Origin: Tanypteryx hageni
Taxonomy: Eukaryota > Arthropoda > Insecta > Odonata > Petaluridae
Assembly (NCBI GenBank): GCA_028673005.1
Contig: CM054118.1
Location: 1,943,410-2,007,409, forward strand
Direction of reading: 5' to 3'
Length of the DNA: 64,000 nt
Of the stretch, positions 1-10,789 are shown one piece after another. Every line of letters starts with the position of its first letter. Position 1 is the first letter of the stretch. The notes beneath the pieces are model-generated. The model was not told the origin of the DNA, did not search any database, and saw only the letters and a list, made by a program, of their open reading frames with translations. Made by a program: the position numbers and the translations under genes.

Positions 1-527
1 AGGCAAACTCTCAACTCGCGAGGCTGATACGAAAACCGAACGGCATTTTTCGAACACACACATTCTTAGCCTAGATTACAAATCTGGTTAGCCGCGACTG
101 AATATTGCCCATTTTTTATATTTCGTCATATGATGAGACGTTAGGTTATGCATACAAATTCCGTTATTAGTAAACGTGGCGATTTTCAAAAACTTTTGCA
201 AAGGAATTTATTATAACGTCAGTGAACATTGCGTAAATTATCGTTTTTGTTTGTATCGTTTCAGCAGCGTGCCAAATAGTGGTGTTGTACAATTGATCTA
301 AACGCTCGCGTTATTGTTCAATTAAGTTTTGGCTTGAAGCCCCGCGGAGATGAGAATACTTCAAAGCTCCCTAGCAGCTTAGAAACATGTCATGGCCGAA
401 ATGCCACGCGCGAGGGGAGAAGAAATTCCTTGTAGCCAAAATTTACAATATATCGTGTTATTACGCACTCTTGAATGCATTGTAAAAATATTTCAGTCTG
501 ACTTGCACAAAACTAATGCAAAAATGG
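1..527. other. no gene recognised
   Basis: Mixed-composition sequence with no convincing open frame, splice pair or repeat landmark that I could recognise. Confidence 0.5.
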
Positions 528-803
528 TTAGTAAAATAATAAAGGCAGCCTGGTGACCGTTGCCCTTGACAGATATTTTGTTTCCCAGTCCGCTTTTGAT
601 CTATTCATTTGCCGCCTATCTGGTCTTCTGCGGTGATTACATCTTAGGCCTTCGCAGGCATTGTCCTCCCAGCGCATCAGGGCCCTTATCTGACAGCGGA
701 AATACACAGCGCATTTAGTGGAAGTAGGATAGAACCTGTAACCTGGAAAGCATTCCGCGGAAAATAATTTGATGACTTCATCGTAGTTGTGACACAGATA
801 CAC
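528..803 (-). CDS. putative cysteine-rich (CBM14-like) exon
   Basis: This 91-codon open frame has more protein-like codon use than its surroundings. It carries cysteines spaced C-x13-C-x5-C-x12-C-x4-C, including the stretch FYPTSTKCAVYFRC, which resembles the C-x5-C core of peritrophin-A/CBM14 chitin-binding domains. A basic tail (NHRRRPDRRQMNR) follows. There is no good ATG: the frame is open from an upstream stop, and a weak acceptor (TTTCCAG) lies near 741, so it may be a terminal exon of a minus-strand gene whose other exons are not visible. No signal peptide is seen. The domain assignment is inference from spacing only, and a chance frame remains possible. Confidence 0.3.
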   Translation of the reverse strand: MYLCHNYDEVIKLFSAECFPGYRFYPTSTKCAVYFRCQIRALMRWEDNACEGLRCNHRRRPDRRQMNRSKADWETKYLSRATVTRLPLLFY

Positions 804-1279
804 GACGTGTTAATTTTGCTTTTCATTACTCGGGCGATGTACGCGTTTTGGGATTTAGTCACTAAAAAAGCCGAGGCCGCGTATATTTCACCTCTATCAC
901 GACTCCTGACGAGAATCTTTTGAGTAAAATAATCTGTTCGTAAGGTCACCGACGCTATCAGTGATTCAACAGCCCTTGAACGAAAAGAACGCAAAATAAA
1001 AAATAACTACGCATAGCAGAGCCACGCGTTTTATGTCGTTCGATATGTCAAATCAAAAGGTTTATGAAAAATTATCAGTGCAATTTATAGTTCATGTGCT
1101 GAATGAAGCAAAGGACGTGTCTATGTAGAGTTATTTTGTTATTACAATTTCATTTTCTTCAAGGATTTTGGACTACCCTGTACATGTATTTGGATATACG
1201 TATGCTGTCAACGTACGTCTAAAATAAATATTATGATTTATGTATAGTAAGTGTTACTTATGAATATCAATTTTATTTC
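804..1279. other. no gene recognised
   Basis: AT-rich sequence with no supported feature. The modular repeat cluster begins at about 1280. Confidence 0.4.
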
Positions 1280-1564
1280 AGTACTAGTAGAAGGTGCTTG
1301 CATTCTGCAAGCATGTCATCTCACTTTGAAAAAACATTAATTTTTCAGACGGATGTTTCATCATTACAAATATATTTTTTAATTCTGAAGATTTCACCTC
1401 AGCAGCGATTTTCGTTTTCCCCTTAAGTACAAAAATAGATTAAAACAAGCCCCAAAACTACGCAATTTTAAGAATTTTATACGTGCCTAAACATTAGTAT
1501 CCTCCTATATGTTATCATTATATATCGACGTTTCTTACAGAGGAGGAGGAGATAACATATAATA

Positions 1565-2923
1565 TACTAGTAGTTGGTGCTTGCATTCTGCAAGCATATC
1601 ATCTCAACATAAGAAAACATTCATTTTATATATTTCATCATTACAAATATTTTTTTAATTCTAAATATTTCACCTTCGGAGCGATTTTAGTTTTTCCCTT
1701 ATGTAAAAATAATAGATTAAAACAATCCCAAAACTTTGCAATTTTAAGAATTTTATACTTTCTCCATTATGGGGTACTAATGCTACACATTTCTGCCAAA
1801 TTTTAAAGTTGTAGCACTTCTAGAAGTAAAATAATATTTTTCTAATTGTTTAGATTTTAAACATTTTTAACGACCGCCACAACATATTTATGGAGAGATT
1901 CAAATGTTTATTTGTGCAAATGCACTACTCTGTAAATAATTGGAAAATTTCAGCTTCCTAGCTCATCCCGTAGTACCTAAATTGTTATCTATTTGTTTAA
2001 ACTTGAAGATTTTTAACGGCAACACAAATTAAAATATCAAAATTTCTAGAATCCCTATTTCGTTTTTTTACAAATCCCAACTAAAAAAATTTCAGCTCCG
2101 TAGCACATGCGGAAATACATAAACCTTGAAAATTTGTTTAAACAATTGAGAACTTTTAGCGGCGCATTGTTGCACTTTTTCAAGATTTTCGTTTTTTTCT
2201 AGTCGGTTTTGCACTAAATCCTACCTAAGAAAAAAATTTCGAATCTCCAGCAATTGTTAAAACAAATTTTCACGGTTTACGTATTTCCGTATGTGCTACG
2301 GAGCTGAAATTATTTTTAGAGATAGGATTTGTAAAATAACGAAACAGGGATTATACAAATTTTAATATTTTCTTTTGTTTAGTTTTTAAAAATTTCTAAA
2401 ATTTAATCAAATAGTCAACTTCTTAGGTACTACGGGATGAGCTAGGACGCTGAAATAATCAAGTTATTGACGGAGTAGTGCATTTGCACAAATAAACATT
2501 TGAATATATCCATAAATATATTGTGGCGGCCGTTAAAAATGTTTAAAATAAAAACATTTAGAAAAATATTATTACACTTCTAGAAGTGCTACAACTTCAA
2601 AATATGGCGAAAATGTGTAGCATTAGTACCCAATAATGGAGAAATTATGAAATTCTTTAAATTGCAAAGTTTTGGGATTGTTTTAATCTATTATTTTTAC
2701 ATAAGGGAAAAACGAAAATCGCTGCGGAGGTGAAATATTTATAACCTACAATGTTTCTTTTTTCAACTCGGGATTCACTGGACGCATTTTGATGAAATTT
2801 GGAGGTGAAATGTTTAGAATTAAAAAAATATTTGTAATACTAATGAAATATCTGTCTGAAAAAATGAATGTTTTTTCAAGGTGAGATGATATGCTTGCAG
2901 AATGCAAGCACCTTTTACTAGTA
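1565..2923. repeat. inverted-repeat (foldback) copy of the modular repeat
   Basis: The left arm runs 1565-2251 and the right arm 2252-2923. The right arm is the reverse complement of the left except for the innermost module, which forms a loop of roughly 110 bp. Both outer ends are TACTAGTA with the hairpin just inside. The flanks continue into the conserved CCTCC...GTAAGAAACGTC junction, again in opposite orientation. Confidence 0.8.
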
Positions 2924-4148
2924 TGTTATATCCTCCTCCTCTGTAAGAAACGTCCATATATAATGATAACATATATATAGGTGGATACTATTGTTTAGGC
3001 ACTTCCAGATGTGTTGGAGATTCGAAATTTTTTTCATAGGTTGGATTTTGTCATCTTGAAAAAGTGCAACAATGCGGCGGCTAAAAATTCCCAATTGTTT
3101 TAACAAATTTTCAAGGTTTATGTATTTCCGAATGTGCAACGGAGCTGAATTTTTTTTAGAGGTAGCATTTGTAAAATACGAAATAGAGATTATACAAATT
3201 TTGATATTTTAATTTGTTTGGCATTTAAAAATTCTTAAAGTTTAAACAAATAGGTAAATGTTTAGACACTAGGCGGCGAGGTAGGGAGCTGAAATTTTTA
3301 AATTATTTAGTGTTTAGATTATATAAACGATTAAACATTTCAATGTATCCATGAAATGTATAATGCGGACGTTAAAAATTATTTAAATTTAAACAATTTG
3401 ATGAATCGTTATTTCACTTCTAGATGTGCTACAAATTTAAAATTTGTCAGAAATGTGTGGCATTATTAACCCAATTTGGAAAAATTATTATATTCCTAAA
3501 ATAGCAAAATTAGCGATTGTTTTACTCCATTATTGTTACATAAGGAAGATCGGTCCCAAAGAGAAATCTTTTGAATTAAAGAAGTGTTTCCCATGATGAA
3601 ATATCTCTCTGAAAAGTGGTTCTTTTTTCAAGGTGAGATGATATGCTTGCAGAATGCAAGCACCTTCTACTAGTATGTTATATCCTCCTCTGTTAGAAAC
3701 GTCTATATATAATGATAACATACTAGTAGAAGGTGCTTGCATTCTCCAAGCATATCATCTCACCTTAAAAAACATTTCTGCCAAATTTAAAATTTGTAGC
3801 ACATGTGGAAGTGAATTAACATTTATCTAATTGTTTAAATTTAAATAATTTTTAACGGCCGCAATAACAATTTCATGGATACATTGAAATGTTTTTTCGT
3901 TTATATAGACTAATCTCTAAATAATTAAAAACTTTCAACTCCCTAACTCGCCGCGTAGTGTCTAAACATTTATCTATTTGTTTAAATTTTACGAATTTTT
4001 ACCTGCCAAACAAATAAAAATATCTATATTTATATAATCTCTATTTCGTTTTTTTTAATCCTACCTCTAAAAAAAATTTCAGCTCCGTAGCACATTCGGA
4101 AATAAATAAACCGTAAAAATTTGTTTAAACAATTGCGAATTTTTAGCG

Positions 4149-4206
4149 GCCTCCTCCTCCTCTGTAAGGAACGTCTATATCATTATATATAGACGTTCCT
4201 TACAGA
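4149..4206. repeat. near-perfect 58-bp palindrome of the junction motif
   Basis: The junction motif CCTCCTCCTCTGTAAGGAAC is followed by GTCTATAT and then its exact reverse complement, ending GTTCCTTACAGAGGAGGAGG. The two arms differ only around a small ATCATTAT centre. It joins two oppositely oriented repeat copies head to head. Confidence 0.85.
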
Positions 4207-5672
4207 GGAGGAGGATATAACATACTAGTAGTTGGTGCTTGCATTCTGCAAGCATATCATCACAACATTTAAAAAAATTCATTTTCCGTATTTAATCATT
4301 ACAAATATTTTTTAATTAAAAATATTTCACCTCCGGAGCTATTTTCATTTTTCCCTTATGTAAAAATAATAGATTAAAACAATCCCAACCTTGCAATTTT
4401 AAGAATTTTATACTTTCTCCATTATGGGGTACTAATGGAGGAGGATATAACATACATATAACATACATATAACAGGAGGATACTAATGTTTACGCACTTC
4501 CAGATGAGCTGGAGATTCGAAATTGTAGCACTTCTAGAGGTAAAATAATATTTTTCTATTTGTATAAATTTTAATAATTTTTAACAGCCGCCGCAATATA
4601 TTTATGGAAATAACTGTAAATAACTTGAAAATTTCATTTTCCTAGTTCATCCCTTAGTACCTAAGCCAGGGGTCGGCAACCTTTTCACCTACGAGGGCGC
4701 AATTTATATTACTGGGGACGAGAAGGGCGCATAAGCAAGATCAGTTGATATATCTCTGTATCAGTTCTTGGCAACCTCTTTATCTATGAGGGCGCAACTT
4801 TAATTATTGGGGGCGTGAAGTGAAGTAACAATAGTAGATGTGTACCAATATTTATTAAAATGATATTTTTGTATATATAAGAAAAAACTATTAAAGAATT
4901 TATTATAAAAACATGAAAAATAAATCAATGTGAAACTTGGGACTGCATATCTTCAGCCAACTTGCTATAATTTGGCAAATAACTCGAGATACCTGATCTT
5001 AGACAGTTGTCCAAATTGTAATCGGTGAGTCTCGATCGGTACTTGGATTTAAAGTGTTTCATGCTTGAAAAAATGGACTCGCAAGTGTATGTTGAAGCAC
5101 AGTAAGAATTTATTTTTAGGGCACATTTTCTTAATAATGGATAGCGATTTTCGTCAACTAAATTCCAAAAGTTTTCATCATTTTTATGTGACCTTAAATT
5201 AATTTCATTCTGCATATTTATTATTTCCATTTCTAAGTCCTCGGTGTTAACGATATTAAAGTAAGTTCCAATATTAACAGACATAAGTAGAGGCGGGTAA
5301 GAGTACGCACTTAGTATCTTTTGGGTCGTAATTTTTTTTCTATTATGGATTTTCAAATACTAACGCTGCAGGAGGAAAGACATATTATCTAAGAACCATT
5401 TAGGGTAAAAGGAATAATTAAGAATTTAATAGTCTAAATGCAACGTGCATTTCTTTCAAGCTTTGCAAATGCGTACTCTTAGGCGCCCTATGCGGGTAAG
5501 AGTACGCAGAATGTCGGGTAAGAGTACGCATCTATTACATTTTTACTTTTAATTTATTTTTAACACAAGAAGTAGATATACACCAAAAGTAAATGCAATT
5601 TTGATATTTCAGGCCGTACATAGTGTTTGGCACAGTTAAAAAATACTCGCCAACATGCAGAAAAACCTATTT

Positions 5673-7567
5673 TTAACAATAATCACGAATAAATTCTCCA
5701 TTTCCTTCATAGGATGTACAAAGTTCATGCCACCAGGTACCGCATTCTCCACATTTTGCCCAGTCATCATGGTCAAACGATTCATCACATCCTGGGCAAA
5801 TTGTCACTTCAGAAGTGGTCGGGTTATCGCTAGATTGCGAGAACTCTAACTGAAGGTTCCGCTTGACGGAAGGTTTTGGTTTCCTTGTCTTTGCATTTTT
5901 TCCCAATCTTTTTCTTTCATTCTTTCTTGTCCTTTTTCTGCTCTTTCTCTTGTCCTTTCTAGTTTCTTACGCTGGTCTTCATCCTTTTTAATTTTTTTCT
6001 CCAATTGTGCATTCCTGTAGGGAGATGAAGACAAAATTTCTGATTTCTGCCCCCTTCTAATTGTCTTTTTTTGTCTCTGGCATTTTGGCAAAGGGTAAAT
6101 AGAAGAAATTGGTATTTTATCACTAGAGGAACTACCTTCTTGTTGAGCTACATCCATTTCCGTATCTGTCATTTCTACTGATAGTTCTCCGTTTCCCCCA
6201 TCTTCCATCTCTACGTGTTCCTCATGTCTTTCTAAGCCTTGTGATTGTTCATCATCGTCACAAATTGGTATTTCAACATGAGTGGGTTCTGAAGCCAAAA
6301 AATCTTCATCTGAGAAAACATCGGGGTTAAACGGATAGATACCGGTTTCAGAGAAAGATTTCTCAGCCTTTGCAGCTGTTGCTACTCTTTTAAACGCAGC
6401 ATTGAATAGACCAGAAACTTCCATCTGAGTAATGGCCATTGTTGGGTGAGAACACATCCATTTATCAACTTCTTCTGTGTAGAATTTTTTAAAGGGCCCA
6501 AAAACTACTTTGTCTAATGGCTGCAACATGTGACTTGCATGAGGCGGTAATGACAAGAGAACAATGTAATTTTTTCTGCAAAACTCTACAGCAGAGAGGG
6601 AGCAATGGGACACATGATTGTCAAGAATTAGGAGGACAGGATCATCCTCAGAAGGTTTCACATGTTGAACAAAATGCTGCAGCCAATCCAATAAAAGTTC
6701 GGAATTCATGTAACCAGACGCAGCATTCATTCCAAGGGTTCCAGTTGGGGCATTATTAAAAAGTTCTGGTTTATTCCGTTTGCGAGGAAAAATTAAAGCG
6801 GGCGGGATGAAATTCCCTGTTGGGCTAACACAAAGAACTGCTGTAATTATTTGACCTCTCTCTGCTGACTTAATTTTTCGGACTGACTTTTTTCCAATTT
6901 TGGCATAAACTTTGGGTGTCTTATCTATAGCAGTGGATACTCCTGTTTCATCCATATTAAACATTCTATAGGGAGGAAACTTGTATTTTTCAAAACAATT
7001 CCTTAGATTGTCGAAAAATAGTTTCACTTGAACTTTGTTAAAACCCATGGCCCTGCCTAAGCTGCATTGTTCTGGAGATCGAAGAGAAAGACTTTGGTTT
7101 TTACAAAAATTGTACACCCAGTCCTTCCCTGCTTGCTTTAGCTCATTATTAAAATGATTTCCCAATCCATTTGTAGATGCATATTCATAAGCCACTTTCA
7201 TTAATGTCTTTCTAGTCATGCCATAAAATCTGGCATCCAAGTCTTAGATGTGTTTTGCTAACTCCGCTTCAATTTCCTCACTAAAGACTTTTTTAAATCG
7301 ACCAAGCGATGCAGGAACAGTGCCCTGAAATCGTCAAAACAACAAATGTTACAAAATTGATTTTTGTAGATTTTATAGTAACTTTTCATAGAATGAAATA
7401 AGACAAAAACTCACCGATTTCAATCTTTTCCGAAGAGTGGCTTCATGGACTCCTATCGTTTTGGCTGCAGCCCTCTGGCTATACCCATCTTTGATGAGTT
7501 TTTGAGCTTCATCGAACTGTTTCTGGGTAAACACTGTTCTATTGGATTTTCTTTGATATTTTCCCAT
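5673..7567 (-). pseudogene. pogo-like transposase (HTH, DDE, C-terminal zinc finger)
   Basis: Exon 1 (7567-7415, MGKYQRK start, 51 codons) holds a psq/HTH DNA-binding domain (YSQRAAAKTIGVHEATLRKRL) and ends at a GTGAGT donor. Exon 2 starts after a TTTCAG acceptor at 7324. It carries the DDE_1 catalytic core: D in MFNMDETGVS, D in LLILDNHVSH and D in LQPLDKVVFGP. It continues into a Lys/Glu-rich coil near 5900. The C-terminal finger (CPGCDESF..WAKCGECGTWWHELC) is in another frame (5906-5673), so a frameshift or an unrecognised splice lies near 5900. An in-frame TAA at 7244-7246, just before LDARFYG, is a second lesion. Otherwise the gene is nearly complete, indicating a fairly recent arrival. 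Confidence 0.9.
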
Positions 7568-7708
7568 AATTATGAATATCTGAAAGTGCAATAAAATGCG
7601 CAACATATCAGGCGCGTCGTCCATGAATTGTTAATGCTCGAAGAAGCATAATAATATGGAAAAAATGATTATATTTCGATATTAATTATACATAGTGCAG
7701 TTTTCGTA

Positions 7709-7756
7709 GGGCGGGTAAGAGTACGCACACCTCAATTGGGTGCGTACTCTTACCCT
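7709..7756. repeat. internal palindrome of the pogo terminal motif
   Basis: GGGCGGGTAAGAGTACGCAC and its near-exact reverse complement face each other across a spacer of about 10 bp. A similar facing pair is at 5471-5507. These may be subterminal transposase-binding sites, or the scar of a MITE end. Confidence 0.75.
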
Positions 7757-9631
7757 CCACTGAGAAAGTTTAACATTTCTCACACTAGACGACAGCACTT
7801 GACTCACTTCACAACCACGACAGTGATATTTCATGCTCGAATAATAGTACTTTGCATTGATATAGAAGTAATTTCATTCAAGTCCTTCGCAGAAACTGGA
7901 GGTCTTAACTTCCAAAGTCAGAATATTACAATGAAAGTACCAAAAAGTGTTTCTTACCTGTCAAAATCACGAAAATTCACGGAGGCACAAACCAGCATTT
8001 CCAATCTACGACTCCACTAATGCCTCATGATCCAGGTATGAAGACTCACTCGCAGTGTTGACAATGGCTGAAAAAAAATGCTGCGTACTCTTACTCACCT
8101 GCGTACTCTTACCCTCCTCTACCTTATCATTGTCCATAAAATTGAACGGATTAACAAAGAATGTTATTATGGGTTCTACTTCAGAAAACTGACGAAACCT
8201 AAGATTAAATTCCTTCAGGAGAGTTTCAATGTGTTGTGAAAATGGTTCAGTGGTGACATTTTCATCAGTCAGACTCTCAATAATATATTTTAAATTCGGG
8301 AAATGCGATAATGAATTTCTCTCTAGGTGAGACTTCCACAATGCCAATTTATATTTGAATGCATCTACTGCACTTATCATTTTTGCAATGTGTTGATTTT
8401 TCCCTTGCATCTCCATATTCAGTTCGTTCAATTTTATAGTTATATCAACAAGAAATCCGAAATCCATCAACCAAGCTTTATCATCCAACTGTGCATAATA
8501 TTCATTTCTTGACGTGAGAAATTTCTTTACTTCCTTTATGAGATTTATAAACCTCACAAGTATTTTGCCTCTGCTGAGCCATCTAACTTCGGTATGTAAA
8601 AGGAGATCATCAAATTCGGCATCTTCACCTTGTAAAAGCAGTTTAAACAATCGGTGTTGCATTGGTACGGCTCTTATGGAATTTATTATTTTTGTTACTG
8701 TTTTCATGACATGTTGAAAATGAAGAACTTTTGCGCATAACATTTCTTGGTGTATAATGCAGTGATATGAAATAAATTTTGGAAAGAGAGGGTCTTCTTT
8801 ACACAGCGCAATAAATCCATTTTTACAACCTGCCATCGAAGGTGCACCATCTGTAATAATTGCGGTCAACTTCATTAATGGTGTATTACTTTCTTGGACA
8901 TATTTTTTAAAAGCTGAAAAAATGTCTTCACCTCTTGTTGGAAGAATTTTAAGAAATTCTTCCTTTCCTGAAAAATCATTAAACACCATCTTCACAACCA
9001 TAGCCAATTGAGAAGTGTCTGATATGTCTGTTAACTCGTTCAGTTGCAACGAGAAGAAAATACATTTTTGTAAATCATTTGCCAACTCTTTCTCCATATT
9101 GGTTGCAATAACTTCAATTCTTCGTGTAACTGTTCTTGCTGATAACTGAATTGTGTTGATTGCTGAGGAAATTTCATTTTTATTTTTAAAATCTTCGAAA
9201 AGTGAGTCAGCAATTGCTAACATGGCTTCTTTTACAATCTCGCCATCTTCAAAAGGCTTTTTCCTCTTGGTCAACAAATGCGAAATTTTAATTAATGCAA
9301 TCGTTGCTCTTTTTGATTGCTGCACTGGTCTGGTAAAAATGCTCTGCTGTTTAGTTAAAATAGATTTCATATCAAAAACTTTCTTTTTCCTGATCTCAGA
9401 GTTTAACGGATAACTAGTATTAAAATTTCCGTGGACTGTATTAAAATGTCTTTCAACATTACTTTTCTTTGAAAGTGCGACACAAGCATTGCATAATAAA
9501 CAAACACGCTTTCCTTTCAAATCAATAAAACAGAATTGTTCTTCCCAATCAACATTGGAGTAATATGTCCTTTGCCTCTTATTACTCATAATGGGGAAAA
9601 TTTTTTCTACAAATGAATTAATAAACACCAC

Positions 9632-10781
9632 ACACTGAATATCGGGAAAATATCAGAAATTATGTGAACTGTTGGTCAATTTAAATTGATTTATGTTTAA
9701 CCAATGAAGAGAGAAATGGGCTATCACTGGCTGATATTGTAAGAGACGAAGAAAAATCTCCCAAACCCTGTACTTTTTATAGTAAGCGAAGAACGGAACT
9801 CCGAAACCAACTATTCACAGCAATAACTTGAGCCAAGTTATGCTACAAGGGGGAGGACATAACCCCGAAACTAACGACTTTTGACAAGAACTTGGGAGTT
9901 TCACGTGACATAGGGAAATAGTTTTCGCGTATCTAGCGCCTACCTCCAAATAGCCTGAACCGGCTAACGGAGCTATAGTACACGACGGGTTGAGAACAAG
10001 GGTCTCAGTTAGCCTTGCACCCGTAATAGCGATTGAAGGCGACAGGACACCTTCACCTAGCATAAACTAGGGACGGAGAATTCCCTATCTTTTCGTACAG
10101 TTCGTACGAGAACGTTTGTATGAATTGTCAGCACAGACACGGCAATCACACAAACACGATAGCGGCTTCTCCTACTCTCGGCGAGTAATCTCCGAAAGAA
10201 GAAAGAGGTGTATTATCCCTTCTCAATAGAAGGCCGGGAACCACATTTACTGTCGTAACGACTTTCTGTGGTGGTCACAGTTCTTCATCCGGCTATGTCC
10301 CTCCTTGGGAGAAGCTGTCCTTCAGCTTCGATGTTTAGCGGCTCCGTTTCGGAGGGGCTTGATCCTCTTCCAGTCCAGTGGAGGCGCGAACGCTGTGAAG
10401 GATGTATTTATACTAGAGCAGGGTCAGGAGAAGGGAGAGGGACGTGGATAAACAAGTGAGGGGTAACGGAGGAGTCATTATGAAAAGAACTCTGTTAATG
10501 ACAACAATGTCTTTATCCAACAATGTACGTCCCCATTCTGTTCGCTTATAAGTCCTGACCGTGACGATGTTATTTTGTAACAGACATACGATTCGGCTCG
10601 GTGTGATGTAAGATTAAGATGTTGGTTACAAAGTTCTATTCTTCATCTTGTTGCGCAACTTATTGGTCTTCTGAGAGTTTTCCGTAATTGTTTAACTTGA
10701 GTTCTCTTTTTGGCTGGCGGGCGACACACAAATGTCTTGCGGGTGCCATGACGCCCGCGGTCGCCGCGTTGCCGACCTCTG
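9632..10781. other. 5' non-coding region of the hAT element
   Basis: About 1.15 kb lies between the hAT transposase start and the element's terminus. It is clearly more GC-rich than the surrounding repeat, with a possible TATA motif (TATTTATACTA near 10406). No conserved domain is seen in its short frames. It could be the hAT promoter and leader, or could include a further insertion such as a solo LTR; I found no target duplication for one. Confidence 0.5.
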
Positions 10782-10789
10782 ACCTAAGC

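Larger units (their letters stand above)
1280..4658. repeat. AT-rich modular repeat cluster, left part
   Basis: Several copies of one repeat family lie in both orientations. Each copy ends in ACTAGTA preceded by the hairpin TGCTTGCA-TTC-TGCAAGCA (about 1292, 1585, 2895, 3643, 3735 and 4235). At the other side is a conserved junction CCTCCTCTGTAAGAAACGTC (near 1535, 2935, 3685 and 4150-4205). Inside are up to four diverged modules of about 145 bp sharing a core like AGATGAGCTRGGAGCTGAAAT. The copy at 1565-2923 is an inverted pair. The block is interrupted at 4659 by a hAT insertion and resumes at 10782. No protein is encoded. It could be a non-autonomous Helitron/Helentron-like family or a foldback MITE. 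Confidence 0.85.
5290..8119 (-). mobile_element. pogo-like (Tc1/mariner superfamily) transposon
   Basis: Both ends carry the inverted terminus GAGGNGGGTAAGAGTACGCA (5290-5309; reverse complement at 8100-8119), and TA lies immediately outside at 5288-5289 and 8120-8121. The GTAAGAGTACGCA unit recurs near both ends (5471, 5497, 5518, 7714, 7741 and 8083), twice as head-to-head palindromic pairs. The 2830-bp element sits in codons of the hAT transposase C-terminal region, and its removal with one TA keeps the hAT frame. It encodes its own transposase on the minus strand. Confidence 0.93.
4925..9589 (-). pseudogene. hAT transposase, split by a pogo-like insertion
   Basis: This is a cut-and-paste DNA transposase of the ZBED5/GTF2IRD2/FAM200-like hAT group. 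The 5' part (9589-8122, starting MSNKRQR) has a BED-type zinc finger (C-x2-C with H-x4-H in CLLCNACVALSKKSNVERHF), the catalytic-core TDGAPSMAG segment, the CIIHQ stretch and RWLSRG. The 3' part (5289-4925) is the hAT C-terminal dimerisation domain (YPLLRKCALKI, STYTCESIFSSMKHFKS). Coordinates 4925-5289 plus 8122-9589 total 1833 nt, exactly 611 codons with no internal stop, so the insertion is the only visible lesion. An alternative start lies at 9631. As it stands the gene cannot make a full-length product. Confidence 0.93.
4667..10781 (-). mobile_element. hAT (Charlie/Buster-type) transposon with 8-bp TSD
   Basis: The left end starts CAGGGGTCGGCAACCTTTTC and the right end finishes GTTGCCGACCTCTG, which are inverted termini typical of Charlie-like hAT elements. 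The 8 bp ACCTAAGC occurs at 4659-4666 and again at 10782-10789, an exact target-site duplication. Repeat sequence on the two sides joins naturally across the duplication, so the element landed in a copy of the modular repeat. The transposase lies on the minus strand (4925-9589). About 2.83 kb of the length (5290-8119) is a later pogo-like insertion. The remaining element is about 3.3 kb, close to full size for the group. Confidence 0.93.

Noticed and set aside
5290..8119. Repeated 13-mers as a possible CRISPR array
   Set aside because: The repeats are few, occur in both orientations and lie at the ends of a TA-flanked transposon with a eukaryotic-type transposase.
9815..10459. Open frames in the GC-rich part of the hAT 5' region
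   Set aside because: Short, no family resemblance, and GC-rich DNA has fewer chance stops.
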